Shown piece after piece: positions 23,625 through 32,968 of a DNA stretch of 64,000 nt (its first letter is position 1; every line of letters starts with the position of its first letter). Both the position numbers and the translations under genes were made by a program. Source of the stretch: Streptomyces sp. NBC_01235 (GTDB lineage Bacteria > Actinomycetota > Actinomycetes > Streptomycetales > Streptomycetaceae); assembly GCF_035989285.1 (NCBI RefSeq), contig NZ_CP108513.1, positions 5,580,001 to 5,644,000 of the forward strand, given 5' to 3'. Under the pieces are notes generated by a model. That model saw only the letters and a list, made by a program, of their open reading frames with translations, had not been told where the DNA came from and made no database searches.

Positions 23625-25859
23625 TCAGCTGCTCGCCTTTTGCGTCAGGTCGTAGAAGGTGGCCGAACCGACCGTCACCTTCTTGAAGTTGGCCTCGACC
23701 CAGGAGGTGATCTGCGAGGACGTGCCGCTGCTGCTGCCGCCCATGCCGCCGCCCGAGCCACTGCTGATGAAGTAGTGGATCCTGCCGTCGGCCACGTACT
23801 GCTTGAACTGCGCCAGCGTCGGGGACGGGTCGGTGCCGTTGAAGCCGCCGATCGCCATCACCGCGTCGCCCGTGGCGAGCTGGTAGCTCGCCGCGTTCTG
23901 GGCGCCGATCGCGGCCGCGGCCCAGGTGTACTTGCCGGAGTCGGTCCCCAGCAGCTTCTTGGCCTCGTCGGTGACCGACGCGCCGTTGAGCAGACCGCCG
24001 ACACCGCCACCGCCGCCCATGCCGCCACCGTCACCGGTCTGGCCGCCGGGCATGCCGCCCTGCTGGTTCTGGCCCTGGGTGCTGCCGTTGCCGTTCTGCT
24101 GGTTCTGGCCGGGCATGCCCCCGCCGGGGAAGCCGCCCGCGCCGCCACCCTGCTGGTTCTGGCCCTGGCCCTGGTTCTGCGTGTTGCCGTTGCCGTTCTG
24201 CTGGTTCTGGCCCTGCTGACCGCCCGTGCCGCCGCCGTTGCCGCCGAAGCCGCCCCGGCCACCGCCGCCACCCGGACCGCCGCCGCCCATCATGCTCGCG
24301 CCGGCCGGACCGGCGGTCACGATGGAGCCGGTGTGGCCCTCCTGGAGCGTGCTGATGGTGTACGCCGTCGGTCCGGCCAGCGCGGCCACCAGGCCGACGG
24401 AGGCCGCCGCGAGGGCGAGCTGACGGTTGACGCGGCCCGCGAAGGTCAGGCCGAGCGCGGCGACCAGGCCGCCGATCAGGACCAGCCACCTCAGCCAGGG
24501 CAGGTAGTCGGGGGTGCGGTTGAGCAGGACGTACGACCAGGCAGCCGCCGCGACGACCGAGGCCGCGAGGGTGATCGAGGCCCAGATCTCGGACCGCTTC
24601 TCCCACAGGATCCCGGCGCCCATGCCGATCACGGCCGCCATGTAGGGAGCGAGGGCCACCGTGTAGTACTGGTGGAAGATGCCCGCCATGTAGCTGAAGA
24701 CGACCACGGTGATCAGCAGCGAGCCGCCCCAGACCAGGAACAGACCCCGGGTCGTCGACGTCCGCTTCAGCTTCCGCGTGGCCACCAGACCGCCGGCCAG
24801 CAGGATCAGCGCGGCCGGCAGCAGCCAGGAGATCTGGCCGCCGATCTCGGAGTTGAACATCCGGTCCCAGCCGGTCTCACCCCACTGGCCGGTGTTGCCG
24901 CCGCCACCGCCGCCGCCGACGCTGCCGGTCTCCTCGCCGTTGAGGCGGCCGAGACCGTTGTAGCCGAAGGTCAGCTCCAGGAAGGAGTTGTTCTGCGAGC
25001 CGCCGATGTACGGGCGGGAGGAAGCGGGCCACAGCTCGACGATCGCAACCCACCAGCCGCCGGACACGATCAGCGCGCCGGTCGCGACGGCCAGCTGGCC
25101 GAACCGCTTCTTCACGCTCACCGGGGCGCACACCGCGTACACGAGGGCCAGCGGCGGCAGGATCAGGAAGGCCTGGAGGGTCTTGGCGAGGAACGCGAAG
25201 CCGATCGCGACACCGGCCCACACCAGCCACTTGGTCCGGCCGTCCTCCAGCGCGCGGGCCACCATGTAGCAGGCCACGGCCATCAGCAGGGCCAGCATCG
25301 CGTCCGGGTTGTTGAACCGGAACATCAGCGCGGCGACCGGGGTCAGCGCGAGCACGGCGCCGGCGATCAGACCGGCCGCGGGGCTGAACCGGCGGCGCAC
25401 GGAGGCGTAGACGACGGCGACCGTGCCGACGCCCATCAGCACCTCGGGGGCGAGGATCGCCCACGAGTTCAGGCCGAAGATCCGCACCGCCAGCGCCATC
25501 GGCCACAGCGAGGCCGGGGGCTTGTCGACGGTGATGGCGTTGCCCGCGTCCAGCGAGCCGAAGAAGAAGGCCTTCCAGGACTGGCTGCCGGCCTGGACGG
25601 CCGCCGAGTAGAAGGAGTTGGCGTAGCCGGAGGCGCTCAGGTTGTAGAGGTAGAGGAGGAGGGTGGCGGCCAGCAGGCCGAGGAAGGCCGGGCGGGCCCA
25701 GCGGGGGTCCTCGGGGCGGCCGCGCCACAGTCTGCGGTGCAGGGGCTGCTTCGGCTCACCCGACTCGGGTGCCGGGACGACCGGTTCCTGGGGAACGTCC
25801 TGCGGCGGCGCGGTGTCCGGCGGGCCCCAGGAGGTCGTCTGGTCGAGGTGGGTGGTCAT
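23625..25859 (-). CDS. GT39 (ArnT/PMT-like) integral membrane glycosyltransferase
   Basis: A 744-aa membrane protein. After a cytoplasmic N terminus and WARPAFLGLLAATLLLYLYN, the first periplasmic loop has the GT39 acidic region (DAGNAITVDKPPASLW). About 12 membrane helices follow, with LMGVGTVAVVYASVRRRFSP and KTLQAFLILPPLALVYAV. The C-terminal outer domain (about 500-744) contains a long Gly/Gln/Asn-rich segment (GGGGPGGGGGRGGFGGNGGG) and ends in an alpha/beta domain (LAQFKQYVADGRIHYFISSG). The family transfers sugar from polyprenyl phosphate. It is the last gene of an operon whose previous gene is a GT2 dolichol-phosphate-mannose-synthase type enzyme, a plausible donor-making partner. Confidence 0.88.
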   Translation of the reverse strand: MTTHLDQTTSWGPPDTAPPQDVPQEPVVPAPESGEPKQPLHRRLWRGRPEDPRWARPAFLGLLAATLLLYLYNLSASGYANSFYSAAVQAGSQSWKAFFFGSLDAGNAITVDKPPASLWPMALAVRIFGLNSWAILAPEVLMGVGTVAVVYASVRRRFSPAAGLIAGAVLALTPVAALMFRFNNPDAMLALLMAVACYMVARALEDGRTKWLVWAGVAIGFAFLAKTLQAFLILPPLALVYAVCAPVSVKKRFGQLAVATGALIVSGGWWVAIVELWPASSRPYIGGSQNNSFLELTFGYNGLGRLNGEETGSVGGGGGGGNTGQWGETGWDRMFNSEIGGQISWLLPAALILLAGGLVATRKLKRTSTTRGLFLVWGGSLLITVVVFSYMAGIFHQYYTVALAPYMAAVIGMGAGILWEKRSEIWASITLAASVVAAAAWSYVLLNRTPDYLPWLRWLVLIGGLVAALGLTFAGRVNRQLALAAASVGLVAALAGPTAYTISTLQEGHTGSIVTAGPAGASMMGGGGPGGGGGRGGFGGNGGGTGGQQGQNQQNGNGNTQNQGQGQNQQGGGAGGFPGGGMPGQNQQNGNGSTQGQNQQGGMPGGQTGDGGGMGGGGGVGGLLNGASVTDEAKKLLGTDSGKYTWAAAAIGAQNAASYQLATGDAVMAIGGFNGTDPSPTLAQFKQYVADGRIHYFISSGSGGGMGGSSSGTSSQITSWVEANFKKVTVGSATFYDLTQKASS

Positions 25860-27394
25860 CGGGCGTCCCCCGGGTCGGTGTCGTGGGGGCGCACCGGCTG
25901 CAGCCGCATGGTGGCGTCCCTCCAGGTGCCGTCCGCGGCATCACCGGCGCGGAACTGAGTCGTTTCGTACGTCGATGTCGTGTCGTACATGGTGCTGTTC
26001 TGCTGCTGAGGGACCGGGCGCTGCGGCAGCGGCACGAAGGGGCCGCCGGCCTGCGCGGACGCGGTCGGGTACGTCGGAGAAGAGGGGGCGTGCGAGGCGA
26101 CCGCGGCGGTCGCCGGGTCCGCCGGGTCCGCCGGGTCCGCCGGGTCGTCGCCGTCCCGCCGGTCGGAGAACACCCACACGCGGAAGAGCAGGAAGCGCAG
26201 CACCGTCGCCGCGAGATTGGCGGCGATGAGGACCGCCAGCTCGGTGGAGTGCGCGGGGTGGGACGTCGCCGCGTTCAGCGCGGCGAGCGAGCCGCTGGTC
26301 AGCGCGAGGCCGATGCCGAAGACGACCAGGCCCTGTGCCTGGTGCTTGACGGCCCCGCCGCGGCCCCGCACCCCGAAGGTCAGGCGCCGGTTGGCGGCGG
26401 TGTTGGCAACCGCTGACACCAGCAGGGCGAGCGCGTTGGCCACCTGCGAGCCGCTGAACTGGCGGAAGCCGCTGTAGAGAAGAAGGTAGAACAGGGTGGA
26501 CAGGCCACCGACGACACAGAAGCCGACGAGCTGGCGCGCCAGGCCCTTGGGCACGTCCTGGATGTCGCGGTCGCGCGGGTCGTCGCCGAACGGGCGGGTG
26601 AGCCGGTCGAGGGACAGCGAACCGGTGGCCAGGGCCTTGCCCACGCGCCACACCCCTTTCAGGTCGTCGGTCGCCGTCTTCACGATGTGCACCGTGGAGT
26701 TCGGGTCGTCGACCCAGTCGACCGGCACCTCGTGGATACGGAGACCGGCACGCTCGGCGAGCACCAGCATCTCAGTGTCGAAGAACCAGCCGGTGTCTTC
26801 CACCAAGGGGAGGAGAACTTGTGCGACATCACGCCGGATCGCCTTGAACCCGCACTGCGCGTCGGAGAAGCGGGCCTGGAGCGACCCGCGCAGGATCAGG
26901 TTGTAGGCGCGGCTGATCAACTCCCGCTTCGGCCCGCGCACCACACGGGAGCTGCGGGCGAGCCGGGAGCCGATCGCCAGGTCGGAGTGACCGGAGATCA
27001 GCGGTGCCACCAGCGGCAGCAGCGCGTTGAGGTCGGTGGACAGGTCCACGTCCATGTACGCGAGGATCGGGGCGTCCGAGGCCGACCAGACGGTCCGCAG
27101 CGCACGGCCGCGGCCCTTCTGCTCGAGCCGGAAGTTCTTCACCTCCGGGATCCGTTGCTCCAGCCGCTGCGCCACCAGGGGAGTGGTGTCGGTCGACGCG
27201 TTGTCCGCGATCGTGATGCGGAAGGAGTACGGGAACGTACGCGTCAGGTGGTCGTGCAGTCTCTGGACGCACGGCTGGAGGTCCGTCTCCTCGTTGTAGA
27301 CGGGGATCACTACGTCCAGGACAGGCGTACCGGCTGTGGCGGCCGGGAGGTGCTCCCGCGCCGGCAGGGTGCCGGGAGAAGAGTCGGTTCGCAT
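25856..27394 (-). CDS. GT2 polyprenyl-phosphate glycosyltransferase fused to GtrA domain
   Basis: A 512-aa protein from ATG 27394, 14 bp after the kinase stop. Residues about 25-260 are a DPM1-like GT2 domain: VLDVVIPVYNEETDLQ, DNASTDTT, QKGRGRALRT, then AYMDVDLSTDLNALL (DxD) and DAQCGFKAIRR. Residues 300-430 form a four-helix GtrA flippase-like domain (GLARQLVGFCVVGGLSTLFY). A Pro/Gln-rich tail ends the protein. It would charge a lipid carrier with sugar on the inner face for the GT39 enzyme, whose start overlaps its stop by 4 bp (translational coupling). Confidence 0.9.
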   Translation of the reverse strand: MRTDSSPGTLPAREHLPAATAGTPVLDVVIPVYNEETDLQPCVQRLHDHLTRTFPYSFRITIADNASTDTTPLVAQRLEQRIPEVKNFRLEQKGRGRALRTVWSASDAPILAYMDVDLSTDLNALLPLVAPLISGHSDLAIGSRLARSSRVVRGPKRELISRAYNLILRGSLQARFSDAQCGFKAIRRDVAQVLLPLVEDTGWFFDTEMLVLAERAGLRIHEVPVDWVDDPNSTVHIVKTATDDLKGVWRVGKALATGSLSLDRLTRPFGDDPRDRDIQDVPKGLARQLVGFCVVGGLSTLFYLLLYSGFRQFSGSQVANALALLVSAVANTAANRRLTFGVRGRGGAVKHQAQGLVVFGIGLALTSGSLAALNAATSHPAHSTELAVLIAANLAATVLRFLLFRVWVFSDRRDGDDPADPADPADPATAAVASHAPSSPTYPTASAQAGGPFVPLPQRPVPQQQNSTMYDTTSTYETTQFRAGDAADGTWRDATMRLQPVRPHDTDPGDAR

Positions 27395-27408
27395 GTCATC
27401 GACTTTCG

Positions 27409-29031
27409 TCAAGCGCCCTGTTGCACCCATGTGGTGGCACTGTGCTCGACCTGTGAGTCGAGTTGCCAGTTCGTTTCGGGAGCGGGCTGGGGCACGGCGG
27501 GGCCGAGCGCGGGCAGATGCACGGTGAACACGGTGCGTCCGGGCACGCTGTCGACGGTCACGGCGCCGCCGTGCGCGGTCGCGACGGCCTGCACGATGGC
27601 GAGGCCGAGACCGGTCGAACCGGAGGCCCGGGAGCGCGAGGAGTCGCCGCGCGCGAACCGCTCGAAGACATGCGGAAGCAGGTCGGCCGGGATCCCCTGA
27701 CCGTTGTCCTGGACGTCCACGCACAGCCACGGCCCGCGTCGCTGCACGCGCGCGGTGACGGTCGTCCCGGTCGGGGTGTGCGTACGGGCGTTGGCGAGCA
27801 GGTTGACGAGGACCTGTTGCAACCGGGCCGCGTCCGCGGACACCAGGGCGGGCTCGTCTGGAAGTTCGAGACGCCAGACGTGCTCGCGTCCGGCGGCGCG
27901 GGCGTCGCTGATGGTGTCGATGACGAGGGGGACGAGGTCGGTCTGCTCGAACTGCAGCGGGCGGCCCGCGTCGAGCCGGGCGAGCAGGAGCAGGTCCTCG
28001 ACGAGGAAGGTCATCCGGCCGGCCTCGGACTCGATCCGCCCGAGGGCGTGCCGGGTGTCGGGCCCGACCTCTTCGCGCCCGCGCCGGGTCAGCTCGGCGT
28101 ATCCCCTGATGGAGGCCAGGGGTGTCCTGAGTTCATGGCTGGCGTCCGCGACGAACTGCCGGACCCGCATCTCGCTCTCCTGGCGGGCGTGCAGGGCGCC
28201 GTGGACGTGGTTGAGCATCCGGTTGAGCGCGGCGCCGACCTGTCCGACCTCGGTGTGCGGGTCCGTCTCGGCCTCGGGCACCCGCTCACTGAGGTTGACC
28301 TCACCGGTGTGCAGGGGCAGTTCGGAGACCCGCGTTGCGGTGGCGGCGACCTTGCGGAGGGGGCGGGTGGCGACACTGACCATGACGGTGCCGGCGAGAC
28401 CGGCCGCGATCAGGCCGGCCACGGTGAGGCTGATCTCGACGAGGATCAGGGTGCTGATGGTGTTGTCGACCTCCGTCGTGGGGATGGCCACGTAGTAGCT
28501 GGAGGTGTCGTTGGTGGCGTACTTGACGCGGTAGTCGCCCAGACCGGGGATCTCCACGGTGTGCATCTTTCCGTCCTGGGAGACGGAGTTGAGCACCTTG
28601 GTCTGGGCCTCCGTGAGCGGCTTGTTGTCCATCGAGAAGTCGGTGGACTTCACGCCACGCTCGGCCTCGGTGATGGTGCCGTTCACGACCTTGGCCGCGA
28701 TGGTGCTGTCCGACTGGGGGCCTTTGACCAACTGCGCGAGCTCGATCACCTGCGCCTTGTCCTGCTGCTGGCTGGGCGTGGTGGCGCCGTTCTTCGCCTG
28801 GTCGGGCGGCCCTCCGAAGCCGCCGCGAGGCGCCGCACGCGCCGCGACCTCACCCAGTCGCCCGTCCAGCTGGCCGTACAGGTGGTCCCGTAGCACCAGG
28901 GTGGTGACGGTCCCGATCAACGCGCAGACCACGGCGATCAGGGTCACGGACACGACGACGAGCCGCGTCCGCAGGGTGCGCGGCTTTCCCGCTCGTCTCT
29001 TCTGCGCACGTGGCCGTCGTCGCCCGCTCAT
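27409..29031 (-). CDS. Two-component sensor histidine kinase
   Basis: A 540-aa protein. TM1 is near residues 22-48 (LVVVSVTLIAVVCALIGTVT). An extracytoplasmic sensor of about 140 aa follows, with a Gly-rich part after TM1. TM2 is near 185-215 and is followed by HAMP. The HisKA box DASHELRTPLASIRGYAEL carries the phospho-His. The HATPase has NLLANARTHTPTGT (N box), DNGQGIPADLLPHVFERFAR (G1/F) and GLGLAIVQAVATAHGG (G2). It overlaps the response-regulator stop (ATGA). The pair probably tunes the two cell-envelope glycosyltransferases. The signal is unknown. Confidence 0.93.
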   Translation of the reverse strand: MSGRRRPRAQKRRAGKPRTLRTRLVVVSVTLIAVVCALIGTVTTLVLRDHLYGQLDGRLGEVAARAAPRGGFGGPPDQAKNGATTPSQQQDKAQVIELAQLVKGPQSDSTIAAKVVNGTITEAERGVKSTDFSMDNKPLTEAQTKVLNSVSQDGKMHTVEIPGLGDYRVKYATNDTSSYYVAIPTTEVDNTISTLILVEISLTVAGLIAAGLAGTVMVSVATRPLRKVAATATRVSELPLHTGEVNLSERVPEAETDPHTEVGQVGAALNRMLNHVHGALHARQESEMRVRQFVADASHELRTPLASIRGYAELTRRGREEVGPDTRHALGRIESEAGRMTFLVEDLLLLARLDAGRPLQFEQTDLVPLVIDTISDARAAGREHVWRLELPDEPALVSADAARLQQVLVNLLANARTHTPTGTTVTARVQRRGPWLCVDVQDNGQGIPADLLPHVFERFARGDSSRSRASGSTGLGLAIVQAVATAHGGAVTVDSVPGRTVFTVHLPALGPAVPQPAPETNWQLDSQVEHSATTWVQQGA

Positions 29032-29768
29032 GACGCCGCGGGCTTGATCAGGTAACCGGCGCCACGCCGGGTGTGGATCATCGGCTCACGTCCGGCGTCG
29101 ATCTTGCGCCGCAGGTAGGAGATGTACAGCTCGACGACGTTGGCCTGGCCGCCGAAGTCGTACGACCACACCCGGTCGAGTATCTGGGCCTTGCTCAGCA
29201 CGCGCCGCGGGTTGCGCATCAGGAAGCGCAGCAGCTCGAACTCGGTGGCCGTCAGGTGGATGTTGTCCCCGGCCCGCGAGACCTCGTGGCTGTCCTCGTC
29301 GAGGGTGAGGTCCCCGACGACGAGCACGGAGTCGGAGCGCCGGTCGGCGGCACCGGAACGGCGGATGAGCCCCCGCAGCCGGGCCACGACCTCTTCCAGG
29401 CTGAACGGCTTGGTGACGTAGTCGTCGCCACCGGCGGTGAGACCGGCGATACGGTCCTCGACGGCGTCCTTGGCCGTGAGGAACAGCACCGGAACGTCCG
29501 GCAGCTCGCGGCGCAGCCGCCCCAGGACCGTCAGGCCGTCCATGTCCGGCAGCATCATGTCGAGGACGACGGCGTCGGGCCGGAACTCACGGGCGGTCTG
29601 AATGGCGCCCGTGCCATCACCCGCACTCCGGATCTGCCATCCCTCATAGCGCAGGGCCATGGACAGCAGTTCGGTGATCGACAGTTCGTCGTCCACCACA
29701 AGCACTCGGACGGGGCTCCCGTCCGGCCTCAGCAGTTCGGTGCGCCCCTGGGGCGAGGTCGTGGTCAT
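29028..29768 (-). CDS. OmpR-family response regulator
   Basis: A 246-aa protein from ATG 29768 (AAGGTG 6 bases upstream). The receiver reads RVLVVDDELSITELL, phospho-acceptor AVVLDMMLPDMDG, FLTAKDAVEDR and DDYVTKPFSLEEVV. The winged-helix effector reads LTATEFELLRFLMRNPRRVL and ends TRRGAGYLI. An inverted repeat CCTGAGAG/CTCTCAGG lies upstream between 29791 and 29850. First gene of a four-gene operon: response regulator, kinase, GT2-GtrA, GT39. Confidence 0.94.
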   Translation of the reverse strand: MTTTSPQGRTELLRPDGSPVRVLVVDDELSITELLSMALRYEGWQIRSAGDGTGAIQTAREFRPDAVVLDMMLPDMDGLTVLGRLRRELPDVPVLFLTAKDAVEDRIAGLTAGGDDYVTKPFSLEEVVARLRGLIRRSGAADRRSDSVLVVGDLTLDEDSHEVSRAGDNIHLTATEFELLRFLMRNPRRVLSKAQILDRVWSYDFGGQANVVELYISYLRRKIDAGREPMIHTRRGAGYLIKPAAS

Positions 29769-29954
29769 GGTGGACACCTTGTCCGGGCCCCCTGAGAGCA
29801 CTCTTTCACTTGTCTGTGATTTCCCTGAGAAACGCACAGGCACCTCTCAGGCAACACCTGGGAACCGATTACCCCGCCCCGACACCACCCCGCCATCACA
29901 GGGCGGTATGCCCCCTGACAGCACCTTTCGCACCCCTCGGCCGCGGCCTCGACC

Positions 29955-30311
29955 TCAGGCCTCCCGAGCCTCCCGCACGAACCCGTGGCTGTGTTCCACC
30001 TTGGCGATGTGCAGCGAATACCGCTCGTACCAGTGCGCGCGCCCGTACTCCTTGGCCGCCCGGTGCTCGGCGTGCGCCCGCCACCGCTCGATGCCGTCGA
30101 GATCACGGAAGTAGGCGACGGTGATCCCGAGCCCGCCGGGGGTACGGGCCGCGTCCTCCCCCAGGAACCCCGGGATCTCCTTCACCAGCTCGCCCAGACG
30201 CCCGGCGGTCTCGCCGTATCCGGCGTCCCGCTCGGTGCGCAGGGACGTGAAGACGACGGCGTAGTAAGGGGGTTGAAGTGCGGCAACAGGTGCGACGCGC
30301 TGTTCGCTCAT
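29955..30311 (-). CDS. Antibiotic biosynthesis monooxygenase-like (ABM/Dabb-fold) protein
   Basis: A 118-aa protein from MSEQRVAPVAALQPPYYAVV. The ABM/ferredoxin-like fold is shown by VFTSLRTERDAGYGETAGRL, VKEIPGFLGEDAAR, GITVAYFRDLDGIERWRAHA and EYGRAHWYERYSLHIAKVEH. Close relatives act on heme or polyketides; most are unassigned. ATG 30311 is chosen, although the frame is open to 30428. Separate from the operon on its right. Confidence 0.85.
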   Translation of the reverse strand: MSEQRVAPVAALQPPYYAVVFTSLRTERDAGYGETAGRLGELVKEIPGFLGEDAARTPGGLGITVAYFRDLDGIERWRAHAEHRAAKEYGRAHWYERYSLHIAKVEHSHGFVREAREA

Positions 30312-30393
30312 GTCACCCACGATCCGCCGGGCGCCCCGCCCGGGTCCAGCCTCCTTGCCGAAAGGGATCCCGGAGGGATCCAACTCTTTGCCT

Positions 30394-31269
30394 TCAGAAC
30401 AGCCCGTCCTGCAGGTGCCCCTCTCCACCTTCGAATCGCCTTACGGGAAAGGCGACTTCACCGCTCCCCACCGGAACCAGCTCCCACCCCCGCATCAACC
30501 GTGTGTCGAGGACGACCACCCCTTCCCGGGTGGCCAGGTGCAGATCGGGCCCGGCGGCCGCCACCAGCTCTCCGCCCACCGAGCCCCCGGGGACGAGCTC
30601 GCTCACCTCGCCGACTGCGGCCGGCGCCCCGGCGAGCCCGAACGCCCGCACATGGTCCACGGGTCGGCACGGCTCACGTTCCAACGACTCGGGCCAGCCG
30701 CCCAGTTCCACGGCCTGCCCGTACACCTCACGTATCTCACGTGCCCGTTCCTCCTCCCCGTCCGGCAGCGCGGCCCGCACCGCCCGCTTCTCGGCGTACG
30801 GAATCCGGTCCGGCACCCGCAGCGCCGCCCGCAGCAGCTCCTCGGTGCGCCGGGCGGCCATCAACGGCCCGGCGCCGAGCCAGGTGAAGCAGACGGCCCC
30901 CTGCTCCAGCAGCCGCACCGACCCCCGCTCGGCGGCCGTGATCCCGACCTTGACCAGCCCGGGCCCGAACCAGGCCAGGTACACCCGATACGGCCTCGGA
31001 TCGTCGGCGACCCGGTCGGCGGCGACGGAGTGCGCCCGGTCCAGCCGCGCACACTCCTCGCACCGCCCGCCCGTACTCCGCCCCGACATGACCACTCCCC
31101 GGGGACACGCGTGCCCCCGAGCCCCGGCACACCGCCGCACACCCCCCTCCACGACGCCGAAGGCCACCCGCTTCCCCCAGGACAGCGGACTACGACGCCC
31201 CCCGTCCCACATCAGCACGGGACCCTCCGCCGACCACCGCAGCCCCGTGCACTTCCATGCCTGTGCCAT
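30394..31269 (-). CDS. DUF2797 family protein
   Basis: A 291-aa protein starting at ATG 31269 (MAQAWKCTGLRWSAEGPVL). Cys pairs CAGARGHACPRG and CEECARLDRAH suggest a zinc site. The family core is RVYLAWFGPGLVKVGITAAE, reminiscent of a GIY-YIG-like KVGIT strand, then GAVCFTWLGAGPLMAARRTE. Found across actinobacteria without a known role. The N terminus overlaps the neighbouring gene by 80 bp. Confidence 0.8.
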   Translation of the reverse strand: MAQAWKCTGLRWSAEGPVLMWDGGRRSPLSWGKRVAFGVVEGGVRRCAGARGHACPRGVVMSGRSTGGRCEECARLDRAHSVAADRVADDPRPYRVYLAWFGPGLVKVGITAAERGSVRLLEQGAVCFTWLGAGPLMAARRTEELLRAALRVPDRIPYAEKRAVRAALPDGEEERAREIREVYGQAVELGGWPESLEREPCRPVDHVRAFGLAGAPAAVGEVSELVPGGSVGGELVAAAGPDLHLATREGVVVLDTRLMRGWELVPVGSGEVAFPVRRFEGGEGHLQDGLF

Positions 31270-31630
31270 CACCCGCAACGGTAGGCCCAGGCACTGACAA
31301 CGCGGCCCCGGCCTCTCGCGCACGCCCGGCGAGCCGGCACCCGACACATCCCGGATGCCCGCCCCGGGCCCCCGGGTCCCGCACCCGCATCCCCCACTCG
31401 GCCCGGGGCCGCACCCCCGGCGGCTTGCCCCACCCGGCGAGATGCAGCCTCCAGGTGACCAGCGCGCTCACCGCGACGACGACGCCCCCGCCGACCACCG
31501 CGGGCATGGAAGCGACGCACACGCCCACGCCCACCAGAGAGCCCCCGAGGGCGGCGATGGCGACCCCGGTCCAGCCGGCGATCGTGTGCCCTTCGTCGTA
31601 CAGATGCCCAGCCACAGAATCTCTCACCAC
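31190..31630 (-). CDS. Two-helix membrane protein (HGxxPAAW-like)
   Basis: A 146-aa protein MVRDSVAGHLYDEGHTIAGW. The two membrane helices, AIAALGGSLVGVGVCVASMP and VVGGGVVVAVSALVTWRLHL, are followed by the conserved AGWGKPPGVRPRAEWGMRVR. I recall this family in Streptomyces under the HGxxPAAW label, though the motif here is modified. The C-terminal 26 codons overlap the DUF2797 start in another frame. It diverges from a MarR gene. Function unknown. Confidence 0.6.
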   Translation of the reverse strand: MVRDSVAGHLYDEGHTIAGWTGVAIAALGGSLVGVGVCVASMPAVVGGGVVVAVSALVTWRLHLAGWGKPPGVRPRAEWGMRVRDPGARGGHPGCVGCRLAGRAREAGAALSVPGPTVAGDGTGMEVHGAAVVGGGSRADVGRGAS

Positions 31631-31653
31631 CTAAGAAGTTAATGACAGAAACC

Positions 31654-31668
31654 TCTTACAAGGTAAGA
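31654..31668. promoter_or_regulatory. MarR operator candidate
   Basis: TCTTAC-AAG-GTAAGA is a perfect inverted repeat in the AT-rich divergent promoter between the membrane protein and the MarR gene. Confidence 0.6.
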
Positions 31669-31731
31669 CAAGTCGAAAGCAGATAACAAGGACCCAGCAA
31701 GAACGCCCCGGAGAGGAACCCCGCCACCGCG

Positions 31732-32235
31732 ATGACAGTGACACCCGAGCCGCCGCCCCACCGCCCCGCCGCGACCGCCGCGCAAGCGCTCGCGGCGATG
31801 GACGACCTCATCGCGACGAGCATGGTCGGCCAGCAGGAGATGGCCCAGCGCCTGGGCCTGAACGTCTCCGACCTGACCTGCTTCGCCTACGTCATCCAGG
31901 CCGGCGAGAACCTCCTCACCGCCGGGGACCTCGCGACCCGCGTCCACGTCACGACCGGCGCGGTGACCGGCATCCTCAACCGCCTGGAACGCGCCGGCTA
32001 CGTCACCCGCCGCGCCGACCCCCAGGACCGCCGCCGAGTCCGCGTCGCCGCGGTCCCCTCCGCGGTCGCCCGCGTCCACGCCCTCTACGAGCCGTACTAC
32101 GCCCGCCTCAACACCCTCTTCGCCGACTACTCCCCGACCGAGATCGCCGTCCTGACGGACTGGTTCACCCGCGCCCTGACCCTCGCCAACACCTACCGGG
32201 AGGAACTTCGTGTACGGGATGAATCGGCCGAATAA
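31732..32235 (+). CDS. MarR family transcriptional regulator
   Basis: A 167-aa protein with the MarR winged helix: LNVSDLTCFAYVIQAGE, LTAGDLATRVHVTTGAVTGI, LNRLERAGYVTRRADPQDRR and RVRVAAVPSAVARVHALYEP. GTG 31738 is an alternative start. It likely represses itself and the divergent membrane-protein gene through the 31654 repeat. Confidence 0.88.
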   Translation: MTVTPEPPPHRPAATAAQALAAMDDLIATSMVGQQEMAQRLGLNVSDLTCFAYVIQAGENLLTAGDLATRVHVTTGAVTGILNRLERAGYVTRRADPQDRRRVRVAAVPSAVARVHALYEPYYARLNTLFADYSPTEIAVLTDWFTRALTLANTYREELRVRDESAE

Positions 32236-32335
32236 TGCCAAGTGGACGGCAACCCCCTCGACTTCCGGGCCGGCCGGGGGGTCGGCCTGGGGGCCGGCCT
32301 GAGATCCTGGAGACCGATCGGGAGGGACCGCGCAC

Positions 32336-32487
32336 ATGGAGTGGAAGACCCACGGCGAGCGACGGATCTACACCGACAAGTGGGTGAACCTGTGTCTGAT
32401 CGACGTTCAGCAGCCCGACGGCACAGGTGGGACTACCACGTCGTCCGCCTCCGGAACCTGGCCGTGGCCGCCGTGGTCAATGACCGC
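32336..32487 (+). pseudogene. 5' fragment of a Nudix hydrolase gene
   Basis: The fragment begins MEWKTHGERRIYTDKWVNL, nearly identical to the intact Nudix gene at 57278. The similarity begins upstream of the start (GATCCTGGAGACCGATCG in both). A one-base loss near 32425 shifts the frame, and similarity stops at GACCGC (32487), before the Nudix box. The matching 3' end resumes at 34341. The gene has been broken by an insertion or replacement. Confidence 0.85.
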
Positions 32488-32740
32488 CTGCCGGCGGCGA
32501 ATCCACTGTGCCGCTCCCTGAGATTTTAGAAGACAACCCGCTCGACCCATAACGTGCTGCGCGAGGCGCGGATTACACAAATTAAAAAACGTTCTCATCA
32601 AGTTTCCCCTCCCCTACGGTCACTCATTTGCTGCGCAACTGGAGGAGTGGGCGCGGCGTTAGAGGGGCATGACGAAACCAATGCCCCTTGGCTTGCCTCG
32701 CCGCGGAGCCCGGACGCAGAATCCGTCCGCTGCCAGTGAT

Positions 32741-32953
32741 ATGACAGTGGGGAGATACACTTACACGCCTGATGCGGCGTACCCGACACTCGAGGTCCGT
32801 GGCACTCCGCACGGGGACGATGCACGGGTCGAAACCCGAGTCACCGAGTCGCTGCTCATGGAGTTTCTCACGCTGTTGGATGCGGCCCAGGAGGAACTCA
32901 ATCAGCGGTGGAGCGGCCAGAGAAAATCTGACTGCCACACGGACCGCATGTGA
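32741..32953 (+). CDS. Small hypothetical protein upstream of the DUF2637 gene
   Basis: A 70-aa protein MTVGRYTYTPDAAYPTLEVR with the helix VTESLLMEFLTLLDAAQEEL and a Cys/His tail. The frame is open to ATG 32669. GTG 32747 is another start. It lies 15 bp before the DUF2637 gene and is probably cotranscribed. No recognised domain. Codon use is less GC-biased than the core genes. Confidence 0.55.
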   Translation: MTVGRYTYTPDAAYPTLEVRGTPHGDDARVETRVTESLLMEFLTLLDAAQEELNQRWSGQRKSDCHTDRM

Positions 32954-32968
32954 CATGGGTGGATCATC

